Made by a program: the position numbers and the translations under genes. A DNA stretch of 64,000 bases, from the NCBI GenBank assembly GCA_023055505.1, contig JALIRH010000040.1, positions 1,437,001-1,501,000 of the forward strand. The letters are read 5' to 3'. The notes beneath the pieces were generated by a model that worked only from the letters and a program-made list of their open reading frames with translations, was not told the DNA's origin and ran no database searches. The stretch is from Callipepla californica brunnescens (lineage: Eukaryota; Chordata; Aves; Galliformes; Odontophoridae). Of the stretch, positions 10,297-24,600 are shown one piece after another; position 1 is the stretch's first letter, and each line of letters opens with the position of its first letter.

Positions 10297-10869
10297 TATG
10301 TGTAAGTTAAATGCATCAATGTAAAAAAGATGTTATGCTAATCCTAAAGAAGATGTTAAATAAATAGTTTCTTCAAAAACATGTTCAAAATCAGATAATT
10401 ACTTCTGAGTAAACAACAGGTACGCAGTAAGTCTGTGTATATAATTTAAGACAAATTCTCTAAGCCATAAGTCCTTTTCATTCTCTTCATAAGTCCTACG
10501 TTCTTTGGGCAAATATTTATAACCAATTTTAAGAAAAATAATTCTCTGCTTTGTTACATTTAAATCATATTGATAGTCTATGAGCTGCTTGGAGAAAACG
10601 CAACATAAGAATGATTTTAGATTGTTTGGATAATTTGTTTACTTAAAATAGTCAAGACGTTTAATTTGTTAACATTTGGGTTTTCTGTAATTCACCAAAA
10701 GTACTGAAAATATCAACATGCATGCAGTAAGCCTTCACAGAGTGGATTAGTACCTAAATTTGGGAAGGGGCATATTTGCTCTTTGGCCGTATTCCCTTTG
10801 AGTTCATAGAATTGTAGAATACAGAAGGAACAGAAGTTTCTTTCTTGATTCCCTTTTCTTTTTCTCTAG
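10297..10869 (+). other. AADAT intron, no recognised feature before the acceptor
   Basis: AT-rich intron sequence. It ends in a polypyrimidine tract (TTTCTTTTTCTCTAG) that is the acceptor of the exon at 10870. Confidence 0.6.
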
Positions 10870-10976
10870 GCTTGGCTGAATGGTATCCTCCTACTGCTGG
10901 CATGTTCTTATGGATCAAAATTAAGGGAGTTTCTGATACACAGCAGCTGATCATGGACAAAGCTTTGCAGAAAGAA
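10870..10976 (+). CDS. AADAT: AADAT internal coding exon (GLAEW...LWIK region)
   Basis: The exon lies between a TTCTCTAG acceptor and a GTATGA donor. Its first two bases complete a Gly codon with base 176, then 35 codons read [19 protein letters not shown]... ending LQKE. This is the C-terminal small-domain segment of KAT II/AADAT; the human protein as I recall it has [20 protein letters not shown] here. All three exon junctions around it keep one reading frame, which argues for a working gene. The preceding intron is 10,693 bp and swollen by retroelements; the following one is 622 bp. Confidence 0.93.
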
Positions 10977-11189
10977 GTATGACCGATGGCTTAATGGCTT
11001 ATAATGTTAAATGAGGAAAGGATAAAATAAATGTATCTATCTGCACATAGGCACATACCTACAAAAGCAGGGAACTTATGTCCACAGTCATTGAATCTGA
11101 TGCATTGTTCTGTAATGTAGCATCTCATAAATAAAATCTTTTCTTGCATGTATTCAAATGTTGATATTTAATCAGCTTAAATTTAAATC

Positions 11190-11245
11190 ACATATATATA
11201 TATTATATAGAATATATTTATTATATATATAATATATTTTTTGTA
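11190..11245. repeat. AT-rich simple repeat
   Basis: A run of ATATATATAT and TATTATATA-type repeats in the intron between the exons at 10870 and 11599. Confidence 0.8.
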
Positions 11246-11598
11246 TTGTATGTGTAATAGAGTGGGCAGCCATCATTACAGACTATCATTTTAATATGAA
11301 AAATTAAGTGTGATTTTATTTTTAAAATTTAAAAGTGCGGTGAGTAAATTTCATCCCACTGCACTGGTACTTCCAAACACTGGCAGTAAACCAGACCTAG
11401 TTAGCAACAAGCCTAAGAGATATTTGGTTTTGTTATGTCTGATAACAGTTTGTATATTTTTGGCTTCTTGTTTAGAAAAGACAAAATGTATCTGCTTACA
11501 CTCTGATATCAGTAGTGATCCCTCTCAAATCTAATATAATGTGGCGTTTTCAGCCTATATGAGTGCTTACAACTGAGTAGTTCACTGTTTTTATGTAG

Positions 11599-12338
<740 letters not shown>

Positions 12339-12344
12339 CAGGTC

Positions 12345-13129
12345 TGCCACGGATTCAGGGTCTGAGTTGATTGCTCTTGGGCAGGGAAGCATGACAGGAC
12401 TCAGTATGAGTGATCAAGCTTCAGTTTATTACCCGGACAGCCTTATTCTTATAGTGTTTAAGACAGGGGCGTATAGAAAATATCACACAACCATTGGTAG
12501 AGAGCCTCGAGAAAAACAACTTTAAAACAACTCCCAACAATTAACAGCAGTGAGAAACACATTCTGGAGGAGGCGACTTTTGATATCATCCTAATCCTAA
12601 GAAACCAGGCAGGAATGCATTGGTGGCAGATGTGAAAGGCAGTGCTGGCAGGGCGTCCCCTGCTTCAAAATGCACTTTTCCTCTCCCACTCGCCACAGAC
12701 CATCTCCTGCTTTTACTTTTCTCGAGGTTCACACAGTGTAGTTTCCTTTGAGCACCATATCAGCATGGCCAGTGCATAACACAGAGCCCAAAGGGAGCAC
12801 CTGCTAGCTAAACGGAATAGACTACCAAGGACAGCTTACTCTAAGAAATACCTATAGTTACAATTATCAGCAGTCCTGTGAGGCCTTCTTTGCTGAAGGC
12901 AGGCTGAACAACACAATCACAGAAGTTTCTCATAGACACCTTGTCAGCTTGGGTTGCTCAGCTGAAGCAGTTCATGTCCACCTTGAGTTGTTTGTCACTT
13001 GGCCTAGGAACATCGTGATCTCCTATCAACATCTAGTACTTTTCTATGAGCATATAGTCTGTGCTGCCGTGCAAACTATGCTCGTATATATTGCCATGAC
13101 ATCCCTGCTCCTACAGCCATTCCCCAACA
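12345..13129 (-). mobile_element. Solo LTR (family A, copy 1) with 6-bp target duplication
   Basis: A 785-bp element with ends TGCCAC...CCAACA (plus strand), flanked by CAGGTC at 12339-12344 and 13130-13135. It is highly similar along its whole length to 61015-61796. On the minus strand it has a TATA-like CTATAAGAA (12446-12454) followed about 20 bases on by AATAAA (12425-12430). That close TATA-polyA spacing and the 6-bp duplication resemble alpharetroviral/EAV-type LTRs. It has no internal region, so it is a solo LTR formed by recombination. It is antisense to AADAT. Confidence 0.9.
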
Positions 13130-13135
13130 CAGGTC

Positions 13136-13617
13136 TATAACAGATACGTATTTCTGTTGTCTTTCTTCTTTGTGAAAGAAGTAATTCATAAACATACTGT
13201 TGACAGTCAGATTGTATCTTGCTGACATTGTACTTCTACATGCTTCTCTTCTGATTTGTTCTTTCTTTTCTTTCAGCTTTGGAGTCTCTAGGGCTCTATA
13301 ATGGGTTAAAAAAGATACTCTTCCAAGTACCACTAGTTGTATTAAAACAACCTTTTAGCTTTATTTCAATTCTGAATAATCATTAAACATCAATAAGTGT
13401 ATTTTTCTGTTTCAGAAAAAAAATAACTTTAATTCTTTATCAGATGAGTGGAAGATTTATCTAGTCACAATGATTTAAAGCCCATGCATGTTGTTAAAAA
13501 ATGTTGTAGTATAAAACAGTGAGTTCATAAATGAGTATTAGGATAGTTTTAGTAGATTTACTGTGTGTTTAAGTAATGCAGATATATTAATTTAAATCAA
13601 CTTTTATGTAATTGCAG
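13136..13617 (+). other. AADAT last intron, 3' part, no recognised feature
   Basis: AT-rich intron sequence ending at the TTTTATGTAATTGCAG acceptor of the last exon. Confidence 0.6.
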
Positions 13618-13668
13618 GCTTTCAAGAGACTAGCTGACCTTATAAAAGAAGTTGTATGGAAAAGATGA
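13618..13668 (+). CDS. AADAT: AADAT terminal coding exon and stop
   Basis: The last 16 codons read AFKRLADLIKEVVWKR and then TGA at 13666-13668. The acceptor is ATTGCAG. Human AADAT, as I recall, ends AFQVLAQLIKESL at this place, so the C-terminus here is a few residues longer and ends in WKR. Frame and phase continue from the exon ending at 11700. Confidence 0.92.
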   Translation, partial: AFKRLADLIKEVVWKR

Positions 13669-14025
13669 ATAGAACTCATACAGCTATCAAAATCATCTCT
13701 AGAAAATAATTTTTAACAATGGGATTTTGTCAGAACACTTAAAAAATAAGTGCAGTACCATGAATGTTTCTATTGTTTCAAAATCGAATCAAATCTAAAT
13801 CAAACTTTGATCTGCGAATAATTACTCTGAGTTACAAATGGCTGGTAAGCAAAGGCATGTGGATGTGCTGATAGAACTGATCCCTTGGTTAACTGCAGAC
13901 ATCTTTTTAACGGAGGACAGTGTAAGTAATTGAACTGAGCATGTAATAGAATGAACAATATCTTGACACAGATGTACAGAGAAACCAAGATACAAAAATA
14001 AAGACATGCTTTGATCTTTGATCCC
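13669..14025 (+). terminator. AADAT: AADAT 3' UTR with candidate polyadenylation signal
   Basis: The first canonical AATAAA after the stop is at 13997-14002, followed by a T-rich TTTGATCTTTGATCC stretch. The transcript end is inferred to lie about 15-30 bases after it; no transcript data are available. Confidence 0.5.
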
Positions 14026-17000
14026 TTGGTTAATATCATCGTAAATGTTAGATTCTTGACACCATATACAAAACTTTCAGAATGTTTTAACTGTACAGAT
14101 TCTCCATGGCTTCCCACTTCATTGCCCAGCAACCCATGAACAGGAGTGATGCTTGCTCAAAATAGAAAGACTCCAATTATTTCTGTAAATAGTTGTATGG
14201 CTTTTTGTCAGAATCTACCCCAAAATACTTGCTGTTACTTATATGAAGCTCTGTCAGGCTTGCATTAAGAAGGCATAATCTACACAGATGGCAAAGGAGG
14301 TATAGCCGTTACATGTCATGTTGTCAGAGAAAAAAACAAGAATGTTGTGAGGAAAACTAAAGCTTAATTTTCATCCTTCCAATGAATATTTTGAATGAAC
14401 TTTTGTTTTCCTTCACATGCAAAGGACTCATTTTAAACAACAACTGAGTGCCCAAGTCTCAAAAACTGGCACTTAGTATTTGTACTGCACCACTGTCAAA
14501 TATTTACAGCTATTTCCCAATCAACTGGTAACAAAATGTGATTATTAACTTTGTTTTAATGCCCCCAGTGAAGCTGACTCATACATTCACCAAAATGCAT
14601 ACATTTCCTCTAAATTTGTTCTTTGGAATGTACTAATTTAAATGAACTAATCATATTCCTTCACAGCCTTCCACTACATCAGCCTAAAAGCAAACAGCAG
14701 GATCCATTTCTGAAGTGAAATAATGTAACAGATACATTTCACAGGCCAGTGTTAAAAGTTTCCCACACCTAAAAAATTAAAGTGTATGACACAATGCATA
14801 GGTGTCCCTGCTGCCTTGCCGTGGTTCAGTTCTGACAGCTCACAGCCTGGCCATGACAAGCACTCCCTGGCACCTCCCCCAGACCTGATGGCACTAGGAT
14901 GCCACCCCCCTCCCAACCTCCCTTGGATTATTATTTATGAGAATTCCTTGTTCACAGGTAGACTGTCTGGCATTTTCTCTTGCTAAGGCAATCAAAGAAG
15001 CTTCGTTCCCCAGAGCATGATTTTTTATCAGATGTACTCAAACAGGCATTTGATTTACAAATTTTTTTCCATAAAATACCTATTTACTTATCAACTGTAA
15101 GACTGCAGAAAGCTAATGGCGAGCAGAAATCCTCTCCACCTTTCTCCTGCATAAAAAAAAAAAAAATTCGGAGTGCACATATGAGCAAGCAGCTTAGTAT
15201 TCCTGGCTCATTTTCTCCCAGTCTGCAACAGTCTTGTGATTAGTTATGTAACACCTACAAACACACTTGACATTGTCACGATACTGTAGCCAATTCTACT
15301 TACTTTGAGCCTGGATCTGTAGAGGAAAGAGGAAGGAAAGATGCCAAGTAACAGTGAGATTATCTCTAGTTAGTAAAAACTGTCTTAAAAGCTTAAAGCT
15401 AGCACATGATCCTGCATGTCAGCAGTTATGCCAAGTCAGAAAGACTAAAGAAGCAGCATCTGAACAAAATCAGGAGTAACATTGCTTCTGCTTGTTCAAG
15501 TTTCCCATAGTGCTGGAATGATGGATATATAAAGCAGGTATTTTTGCACTGTGCCTATTATGTAGATTCCTTTTTCAGATGAGAGCTTACAGAGCAAAAT
15601 CCAGGGTGGATTATGCACTCCTAGGAACATTTCCTCTTTGTTGCACAAAGAAATCTCCAGCGCCTGGCTGGGAGTCCTGAAGCCTGACTGAAAAGATTAT
15701 TGTTACAGGGCATGGAGCAAGTCCCCTTATTAGCTGAGGGGGTTTGCCTTGTGTTATATATATAATTATCGTTAATATTATTTTTCTTACAAATTGGCAT
15801 TGTTTGAACTCTGTACTTATTAATGTACAGAAATTGTGGCCCTAATTTCACTGATATATAAAAAATAAAAGAAAGAATCTCATATTCAGTAAATAAAGAA
15901 TTGCATGATAACTCCAATTAACAATATTTTACACAGTATGTGCAAGCAACAGAACATCCAGCAAAGACCTCCTAAAACTTAATCTACAATCTATAAAGCT
16001 ACTATCCCCATTTTACTGATGTGTAAAATGTAGTTCAGGTTAAAAGTTAAAGAGATTTGCTTAAGGACACATCACCTTGAAAAAAGCCCAGATGTTCAGA
16101 GCACCCAGCCCCCTGGATGCATTAATTAAAACATATACAGGCACAGTACTAAAATTTAATTCCAGGTCTTGCTGGATCTGAGGGATACATGAAGAGAAAC
16201 AAATCACTCACATTCCCAGTTCCATCAGCAAGGGTTACTGGTGGGAGGCTGGGCAGGTGGGTGCTTTGCTCTGTTCTTCCTGTCTTTCATAGTTTGGTAT
16301 ATCTATCTACTTTGGAAAGTACAAACAAATATTACCCAATATAAGTATGCAACAATGAACATTTTGACAGCCTATGAATTTTGGAAGTTCTTGCAGTTTA
16401 ATTTATCTTAGAAGGCAGATGGTACCACTCTCTCTCTTGGACAGTCTGCTAGTATCTGTTATAATTTCTTCTACTGTGACTTGTTAATATAGAACTGGGA
16501 AAAATGAGAGTAGGCAGTAAAATCAACCTATGTTGTAGACAGAAGGAAAGACAAAAAATTCAGAATGCTGTTAAACTGAATGTGAGAAGGAAGAAGACGC
16601 TTTAGTGAGCTTTTTAAAAGCCCTCAGAAGAGAAGAAGGTATGTGAGAAAAAAAAAAAATGTTCTGCAAAGGATAGATAGACACTAGCTGATCTTTCTGG
16701 AGATGAAATACAGGTGAGGTGGAAGAGATTTTTCCTACACCTGCCCCATACATTATATCATGAAGACAAACCACAATATTTTTTGTTCCCTTTAGGTTGT
16801 AGGCGTGACAAAAATCATCTTACTTTTGCTGAATAAATAAATCAATGTAATGTTTAGGGATGGTTTAAAAAATAATAATAACCTGACTCACATCAGTTAG
16901 CTCACTGCGTGAGAGATGTGGAGCTTACAGCAGGGTAAAACAGCATCACAGTACCCTGCACCACCCTATCCCACCCTTTCTCCTAAGCAGATACCTAAAT

Positions 17001-19865
17001 ACAAACAGTACTAACCCAGTGCTGAAGCTGAAAATAAGAATTAATTTAACTATCTGTCACTCAGAAAATTTTTTTCTCATCTGATCATGAGCAGTTTGAG
17101 GAGTCTTTGTGTATTTTTCCTGGCAAAACTACCCCTGTTTACACCTAATGCAAAGATCATTCTGCAAAGCCAAGAGGTTGACCGTGGTGGTCCCACTCCT
17201 GAAACAGATCATCTCCTTTCAGTTGTAGATAAATGATATTCATGTGTCTGTGTCTTTAAAACCTAGCCAATTAAAATTGCCATCTATTATATTGAGGAGA
17301 CAATACTCCATAAGACTAAATAAGTTTGTGAGTGTAAACTTAAATAAGTCTATGATTGTGGTGAGTCTCCTTCCTTCCAATATATGGTAGGAACAAATCA
17401 TTTTTTCAACAAGCATAAAACTGAAATATTCTAATAACCATTCAATGTAATGGTGCCAATTACCTTTTTTTCTTCTTTTGAAATCTGAAATACCAGTCCT
17501 ATTCAAGGTCATTTCATGGGGAGGTAAGCTGTAAAATGACAGCTTTGATGAAGAGTAGGCAACAAAGCTGGTCTTTTGTGCTATGAAAAAATAGTTACAT
17601 CAATTCTCCTGTAATAGAAGGGTCTCTTACCAAGAAGTATCGTCTCTTTTGATAAATAGTAGGTGAAGGAGCACTAAAAACACTGTATTTCCATCTTGCC
17701 ATTACATGATAAACTTTGAAATTACATGCCCATGGTTGCTTGCTTTTTAATCTGGTCTTAAAAACATAACTAAAGAAGATCCTTAATATACGTCATTTGC
17801 AGAGCTATTGACACCAAAAAATAACTGTGGAGAATCTTCTGCTTGTTAGTAGGAATCTGTCATGTTTGCAAAGGCAGTTTTCATTTGGCATATTTGCACT
17901 GCCAGGTGCTGGAACATCAAAACTCTTGCTGGAAGCCCCAGACTCAGTGCTTGGATGTGAGTCTGGTCAAGCACTGTATCCTGACCAGCGCAGAAAATTT
18001 GCAGCTGACTTATTTCATCAGCACTGGACATCATGCAAGCACATGTGGTTGTGCAGTTGCATGTACTTGGCTACAGGGCCCAGGTAAAACTATCTGAAAA
18101 AAGGTGATCAAGCAGGGACAGAGCCTCCAGTTCTTTGAATCTAGTGCCAGATGATTCATGAATTCCTTTGACTCTTATATGTGACAAATTCTAATTTACT
18201 GTTTTGGCTTGGGTTTTGTTTCTCTTTCAGAGGAGATATTCCCTTTTTCTCTCAAGAATGACTTTTATACAAAGCCATAGGCTAAAATCTGAGCAGAAAA
18301 AAACAGACTTGTGGAATAACTAAAGCAAAATGCACCTTCAGAAGTGGATGTGGGAAGAGTGTGACATGAAAATGGGCCTGTGTTCACTACAGATGTTGGC
18401 TATGATGCCTTCAATGCATGATGCTCCCAGAAGCACAGACAAAACAGTGTATATGTCTGATTGTGCTGAAGGAGCTTCTTTGTACCTCTCTCCTACACAG
18501 ACATCTAGAGAGAGAAAAATGTGAGCTTAGAAAACCAGAAAGAGTCTTTGCCTGTTACTAGATTACTTCCTGATGCCATCAGCCTACCAGCTGCTAAATA
18601 ACACAGAGGGAAGAGATAAAACTAGCCTTATTTGAGCCCAGCTAGCCCCAGCACCTCTTCCACAGTATCACCCACAAGTGGAAATGTGCAACATGGACAC
18701 ATGCACCACTTTCACAGAACAGCTTCTTGTTGTTGCTTGATTCTTCCATCTCCCCACAGGAATACCTCATGATCCTCAGGGTCCACACTCAACTAGAAAT
18801 CAGACCCACACGTGAAATCTCTGGTCCATAGAAGTAGCTGTGCAACACCAACTGCCCACTGAGCTCCTGGCTTTTCTGGCAATGCAGAGACCTGACGGCA
18901 CAAAAGACTCCTCAGCCATCCCCTCTTGTTCTGGGAAACAACCAAAAAGGAAGCTGGGAGAGGAATGATAGGTTCAGAAAGCTTTCACAGAGAGAAAGGT
19001 TGGTGGTGCAAGAGACAAAAGAAAAGCCCTTTCTTAGTACATATTTGATGCCTTCTCCAGTAACTCATCATCTGAGTATTTCAGAGGTACAACTCCCCTG
19101 AATAACAGGAAATCGTTCTGTTATTTTCAGAAGAGGCCCTTTCTGTAGATAAAACTTGAGACATCCCTCTCCCATCTCAATTTTAGAGGCAAAAAAACAT
19201 TACTAAAAATTTTCCAGTAGATGGCAGGCTTACCTTGTGACAAAGTTGAAAGCCTGAAGTTGAAAAGACTACTGGATAAAGGCTTGAGTACCTTTTAAGT
19301 ATATTTAATGCACAGAATGAACTAATTAAGATCAGAAAAGAGTTAAACAAGTTCTGCCTTAGTTACTGTAATGAGAGCTGGGAAATATGAACATTACATT
19401 TTAAGGTACTGAAAAATCTTGAATCTCAATGCGGTATTAAAAATGATATTTGTTAAAAATGATCTTCTTTTAGAAAACTGTTAAAACCACAAAACTGTTT
19501 ATATAAGATAAAACCCACAACATTTATCCTAGGAATCCACTGGATTCTTATGACTGAATATGACTACTAGAAGAGTCTTCTGTGATGTAAAACAGTTCAG
19601 CTGGTTCACATTTTTCTAGACACCAAGCAAAACAATGCCCAGAAAGATAATTCTGTGGCGGAGAAATGCTGAATGCAGCAGATGGAGAGGAGGTGAGGAG
19701 TCCTCTCACAAGCAACTGGAAGGAAAGACAGATGCTCCCCAAGGAGTTCCCAAACATTTAACATTAAACATGTCAGAAACCAGACTGCACAGCCCAGTAT
19801 AACTTAATAAATGGCTGCAAATGGCCGAGGATACAGCTTCTTTGGTAAGAGAATTGTAGCTTTAA
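14026..19865. other. Intergenic region, no recognised genes
   Basis: AT-rich DNA between AADAT and the CR1 at 19.9 kb. Short open frames (for example near 14.8, 17.8 and 18.3 kb) have no splice context, codon character or domain I recognise. Small A-runs occur near 15159 and 16649. Confidence 0.5.
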
Positions 19866-20822
19866 GAATCATAGAATCACTAAAGATGGAAAAGACTTCT
19901 AAGATCATCCAGTCCAATCTTCCACATATCATCAATATTTCCCACTAAGCCACGTCCCTTAGTACAACATCTAAACATTTCTTGAACACCTCCAGGGTTG
20001 GTGACTCCATCACCTCTGTGGGCAGACTCTGTCCTTCTCTGGACATGCTCCAGGGCCACAGTGTCTTTCTTGTGCTGAGGGGCCCAAAACTGAACACAGT
20101 ACTTAAGGTGCAACCTCAGCAGAACTGAGTACAGATCACTTACCTGCTCCTGCTGACAGCACTGTTTCTGATACAAGCCAGGATGCCATTGGCCTTCTCA
20201 GCCACCTGGGCACACTGACGGCTCATGTTCAGCTGAGTGTCAATCAATACCCCCAGGACCGTTTCCTCTACATAGTCTTCCAGCCACACTGCCCCAAGCC
20301 TGTAGCATTGCCTGGCATTGTTGTAGAAAAAGTGCAGGACCTGGCATTTGGTCTTGCTGAACTTCATCTCATTGGTCTCAGTCCAGGAATCCAGCCTGTA
20401 CAGATCCCTTTGTAGGGCATTCCTACTCCCAGGCAGATCAGCACTTCCTCCCAGCTTGGTGACATCTGCAAACTTACTGAGGGTGGACACAATGCCCTCA
20501 TCCAGGTCCTCAATAAAGATACTGAACGGGACAGACGCCAGTACCGACCCCTGGGGAACACCACTACTGACTGGTCACCAGCTGGATGTGATGCCATTCA
20601 CCACCACACTCCGGGCCTGGCCATCCAGCCGGTTCTTTACCCAGCAAAAGCATACCTGTCCAAGACACAGGCTGCCAGTTTCTCCAGGAGAATACTTTGG
20701 AAGCCAGTGTCAAAGGCTTTGCTGAAGTCTAGTTAGACTATGACAACAGCTTTTCCTTCATCCACCAGGCAGGTCACCTGATCACAAAAGGAGATCAGGC
20801 TGGTCCAATAGGACCTGCCTAT
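19866..20822 (-). mobile_element. CR1 copy E, minus strand, 3' part, split by an LTR
   Basis: Starts AGAATCATAGAATCACTAAAG (tail) and runs into ORF2 on the minus strand, with frames such as [24 protein letters not shown] (degenerate FADD box) and EYCVQFW-like C-terminal blocks. It stops at GACCTGCCTAT and resumes at 21345 with TCATGAACCCATGCTGG, sequence normally contiguous in CR1. Confidence 0.9.
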
Positions 20823-21344
20823 TGAATCAAGGAATTGAATAGGATTGAATCTAAACTAGGCATCATAGCTTGAGCAAACAGGAAACTTTAGGAAGAAACT
20901 CAGGGGCCACAGAAATGCAGGTACTGCTGAAGAGAGCTGCTGTTTGCAACTCAATACAAGGGTGGTCCCATGAAGATAACAATGGTATGTAGGGTGGTTG
21001 TTTACAACACAATGGATGGTCCAGAAAAGATAAGTGGAATTGCTGTGTGCAACTCAGTGGGGAAGTCTGTGAAGATAAGGAGGCAGATTTGCTGGTGACA
21101 CAATGTCATCCCTTTAACATCTGGAAATTTACCACTGGAGATGTCACTCTGGAATTTCTGTCCATCTTTGGATATACAGAATGAATATTAATGTGTTATG
21201 CCTTTAAATGTGTAGTCATTTCTCTCTTCAGTGTGCATGTTTGGTGGAGAGATGCCCCATGCACCAAGCGCTGTAATAAAGGGAATACGTTCTTGACGTA
21301 TTTCATTGGTGTGTCAAGTTACTATGTCGGATTTCTCGGCATCA
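20823..21344 (+). mobile_element. LTR, family B, copy 1 (sense), inserted in CR1 copy E
   Basis: About 522 bp, TGAATCAAGG... to ...GGCATCA. Related copies lie at 46200-46760 (plus) and 54055-54586 (minus). It carries AATAAAGGGAATAC (polyA signal at 21275-21280) near its 3' end and several degenerate internal repeats (GTTTGCAACTCA, GTTTACAACACA, GTGTGCAACTCA). CR1 sequence is contiguous across it. A short duplication CTAT/CTGT at the ends is possible but not certain. No internal retroviral region follows, so it is a solo LTR. Confidence 0.8.
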
Positions 21345-21625
21345 CTGTCATGAACCCATGCTGGCTGGACCTGATCCCCAGTTGTCCTGCACATGCTGTG
21401 TGATCTCCCTCAAGACGATCTGCTCCATAACCTTTCCTGGTACCGAGGTCAGGCTGATAGCCCTGATCCTCCCCAGATCCCCCTTATGATCTTCTTGGAG
21501 ATGGGAATCACATTGGCAACCTCCAATCCTTTGAGACCTCTCCAGTTGACCAGGAATGCTGACAGACGATGGAAAGTGTCTTGGCTATCACCTTTGCCAG
21601 CTCCCTCAACATAAATTTATTGCAG
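21345..21625 (-). mobile_element. CR1 copy E continued
   Basis: Continuation of the minus-strand CR1 after the LTR: ATGAACCCATGCTGGCTGG, GATCTGCTCCATAACC and GATGGGAATCACATTGG are the reverse complement of the CR1 RT region. It ends near 21625 at TTGCCAGCTCCCTCA. Confidence 0.88.
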
Positions 21626-24600
21626 CAGTGCAGCATATCAGTGCTAATCAACTGCTGACCAGGCAGAAAAAGAAAATTCTCATTCCTACTGACAAAGAGT
21701 ACCTGCAGAATCACATTTCCTATTTGCAGTTGGTAATATGACCACAAATAATGTATACAACTTCCTCTGGCAAATGCAGTGTCTCTAAAGATCATAGCTT
21801 CACACTATGTTACTGGAAAGAGTTTCAAGGGTTTTTATAATTATTTTTATATAATCCATAATAGTTCATCATCATTTTATTTTGGTTTCTACATACTAAC
21901 TTATATTCTGTACATGATCACATTATATTCTTAAAGTTTCCCCTACACAGTAGCTTCTTTATTCAAGATGCGCACCTACTGATTCACCTTGCTTCCAAAA
22001 GCATTTGCTTTACTTAGAAAAAGCCACCACATCTGTTCCTTATGGCTGTGGCTGTAGAGTGTTTCCATGGTGGTATAGTCTGACAGTCAGTTCATGCAGT
22101 GAATGGCAAACACCGCCTTTTCAAAAACTAATTAGAGGTCCAGATTTGTTTTTTATTGCCCTCTCTAAGTTTATTCAGCTGGAGAGCTTAGGAACAGCCG
22201 AGATCAGCAAAAGTAATGAGAGAAATTGTTGTTGTTTCATACAATAGAAAACTGAAATAAATAAGATCATTTGGTATGGAAAGGAAAAGAATTAAAGTGT
22301 GCCTAATCTGACATCATTAAGGTAATTGTAAACCAATTGCTTTGACCCCTAGGCCTTGGGCTTATCCAGGACCCCTAATAATCTGCCTGTCATTCAACAG
22401 TGCTCTCTGAATGCAAAAGTGCTCTTAAGCGTCAATGGGGTACTGAGATCCTTCTGTTCCTAGGTCAGTTAACTCTTGATTTCCAGGCTAGAGTTCCACC
22501 TCAACAACATCCCCTGCAGCAATGCCCTGCCTCCAGGTTTTAGTGACTAAAAGGAAACATACAGGAAACTGGGGGCACAGAAGGTGATGGGTAGGAGGGC
22601 AAGAGGACAGAGAAAAGGGAGGAACCCAAAATCTTGTGCCTATAAATGTGTTCTCAGTTGGCCTCAACTTAGTCACAGCAAGTTTCTCTAAGCACAGCTA
22701 GGTTTTGTGCTGCACACATCACAAAGGCACCTGTGCAGTAACACCTTCAACACAAATACACACACATATAGAACTATTTGCATACAATCTTTGTAAGATT
22801 CTCTTACAGTGCCTGCATAATCCATGCTTTTGTTTTACTTGTGGGCTGTGTCTACATCATAGCTCAGGAAGGAGTTTCCTGCAGAAATGAACGATGAAAA
22901 TGGATCACTGCAGTCTGCCTTAACAAGAATTCTTCCTCCACTGGTCAGCACAAAACCAAGTTATTTTTTGTGATGTTACAGGTTAAGACATAGGGAGGAA
23001 TAAAATTTAATTGGTGATTCCCATCCTTACCTTTGTAGAAGGGCAAAACCAACAAAACTGAAAGGTAATAAATACATGTCAGGAGATAAACAGTTACCTC
23101 TGCATGATTTTGTAATGTACAAATAAAAGCCATTGTAAGACTAAAAGCTTAATGCCTAATCTTTTTTAACTTATTTTGAATTATTTCAAAATGCAGAGAG
23201 GAAGAACAAAACCAAAACACAACCAGTGATTAAGCCCCAACATTCTAGGACAGTTCAGAGAGAAGTATTTCCAAAAGGTCTAGTAAAAAGCAAGCTCTCT
23301 CCTATCAGTTACCACAAGCAGCATCTCTGAGCAAGGTACTGGCAGCAAAGGGGCTTCAACAGGGCCTCCTGTGAGAGGAGATAAGGTGCTGTTCTCATGT
23401 AGGACAAGGGGCCTCTCCCCTTCTCCTCCTGCTCCCAGTGCCTCTGCATGCCCAGAATGTCTGGACTGCTCCCAGATGAGCACTGGCAGTAGATAAGGGC
23501 ATGCACTCCCCACTGATGACGGTGCTTGACAGGATCCTGGTTGTGAGACTCACAAACATCCCAGAGGCCATTCTAGCCAAACCATCTGATGAAATCCTTA
23601 GCCTCACTGATGTCCCATATCTGTCCCTGTAGGCATCCCAACTCATCAGCCTGATCCAGTCCCTAAGGCTGCAAGGCAGTGCCACAGGTGTGGCTATGGG
23701 CAATGGTTACCCACCTTCCTGTCTGGATTCTGATGCTGTCTCAAAGGGAGATTGCCTGGATGTGTTTGCAAAATGGATTTTTCCAGCCCCTAGTGGCTCC
23801 TGTGTTAGAGCTCAGCTGGCAAAAATGCAAAAGTTGCCAATGTCAGGGAGCTGCAGAAGAAGATACTATATCTCAGTGAATGTAGTGACATCAGGTCTGC
23901 TACTGTTTGGGGTAGTGGTGCTTCACGGCTGAGAAAGAGAGACTCAATGAACCCAAGAGAAAAGAGGACAAACCAAATACTGAAACACCCCCAAAAGTCT
24001 GCATACTCCCTGGTTAGACTGGTATTTCAGAGCTGAAGCTGGCTTCCCTCTCTCCTCCAAGGAGGGCCTTCAGTAAGTACTTTCTAACATCAAAGACATG
24101 ACACTTAGCCAGTAGGGTGCACAATCAGTTCAGAAATCACATCTACCTCGCAGTGTTTGAGGCACAAAGGATATGCCAGGTGAGTGTGTCTAGCACTGGA
24201 AGCAGGGGCAGCATTGGCCCTTTCAGATCCTGGGAAAGACAGCCTGCCCTGAGAGAGTGCCCTTCCCCACAGCAGTCAGTTTACAGTCAGACAGTGGCAT
24301 GCACCATGGCTGCAGGAAAAAGTAGTTTCTCTTTCACAGTTCAGCAGTCTTCCTCAGGGCTGCTAATGTGTTGTCTGTGTGTGTGAGAGATGGGGAGAAC
24401 AGAAAGGTACAACACTGAGGAAGCACTGAATCAAAGGAAATTGCAGGATATTAGCATGCACCACTGGTTTTAACCACTGTACTGGTTAAAGTCCTTGCTG
24501 CCTACCTGCTGTCTACTACAAAGACCAAAAGGAGACTTTGCACTGTAGTCTACATCTTCCTTTTGAGTTACCCACAGAACACCTACAGTGATTGATGGGA

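Noticed and set aside
20818..21350. Target-site duplication around the family B LTR at 20823
   Set aside because: CTAT/CTGT is only a four-base near match; kept as a possibility in the entry but not claimed.
23280..23932. Cluster of short frames on both strands near 23.3-23.9 kb
   Set aside because: Mutually overlapping, low-complexity matches only; no consistent frame or domain.
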